A DNA stretch of 64,000 nucleotides from Pseudoips prasinana (taxonomy: Eukaryota; Arthropoda; Insecta; Lepidoptera; Nolidae): contig OX621264.1 in NCBI GenBank assembly GCA_951640165.1, positions 4,407,001 through 4,471,000 of the forward strand, in the 5' to 3' direction. The translations under genes and the position numbers were made by a program. This document shows positions 63,818 through 64,000 of the stretch, piece after piece. Each line of letters starts with the position of its first letter. Within the stretch, counting starts at the first letter, position 1. Under the pieces are notes generated by a model that saw only the letters and a program-made list of their open reading frames with translations, made no database searches and had not been told where the DNA came from.

Positions 63818-64000
63818 TGTAAATGTTATAGTTTAATCTAAACTAAAGTACGAAATTATTAAAAAAGAAATTGCGGTAGAATTCGGTGTTCTGTTTTTAA
63901 AAACAGTTTTTATTTCTTTTAAAATTACCTTACACTCTATGGTCAGTGCATTGCAGTAATCATAAAGTTGTTTTTTTTTGTCCATCGTCTATGGTAATAC

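Overview
The window looks like AT-rich nuclear DNA of a lepidopteran insect (moth or butterfly). This rests on established knowledge of the repeat families rather than a search. I recognise 3' ends of CR1/Jockey-like and RTE-like LINEs, short Helitron-type elements ending in CTAG, several tRNA-headed SINEs with a shared B box, palindromic MITEs and a BEL/Pao LTR retrotransposon. I see no bacterial operon, CRISPR array or virus genome. No complete host gene is visible. Three short segments, at about 30.8, 37.7 and 52.6 kb, could be first exons because an open frame or start codon runs into a good splice donor. All three are weak calls.

Left part (1-31 kb). Positions 1-6785 hold a stack of LINEs. 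A plus-strand LINE (C) is split by a minus-strand LINE (A) with ORF1 and ORF2. LINE A's ORF2 is in turn split by a 5'-truncated LINE (B). Next come a 191-bp satellite array interrupted by another LINE, Helitron-type elements, copies of a SINE that appears to derive from 5S rRNA, and MITEs. Near 14.9 kb there is a perfect 74-bp inverted repeat. At 15.7-16.9 kb one MITE contains a second MITE, which contains a LINE, and also contains a SINE. At 24.1-26.7 kb the pieces of a decayed transposase-like gene lie in order but are broken up by insertions. At 27.0-28.9 kb an apparently intact Tc1-type DNA transposon sits inside a Helitron-type element.

Middle part (31-49 kb). This is mostly SINEs, Helitron-type fragments and MITEs, followed by a tandem duplication at 37.1-37.6 kb and a 48-bp perfect palindrome at 39.0 kb. 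The largest unit is a young 8.16-kb BEL/Pao element (40815-48970, minus strand). Its two 1.83-kb LTRs differ by about one base. It has a candidate 5-bp target duplication and one uninterrupted 1501-codon gag-pol frame. The reverse transcriptase catalytic core and RNase H have been lost from that frame by an in-frame deletion, so the copy should depend on enzymes from other elements.

Right part (49-64 kb). Repeat density falls. There are scattered SINEs, Helitron-type elements, LINE tails, a foldback element with a 52-bp near-perfect palindrome (56.5 kb) and three MITEs at 62.5-63.0 kb. Long stretches hold nothing I can name.

The genes here do not form a pathway. They are selfish elements in different stages of decay, and their nesting gives a relative order of insertion. 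The best candidates for something less ordinary are the 5S-like SINE family, the perfect inverted repeats, the BEL copy that lost its polymerase but kept its frame, and a Helitron-type element flanked by 39-bp direct repeats.
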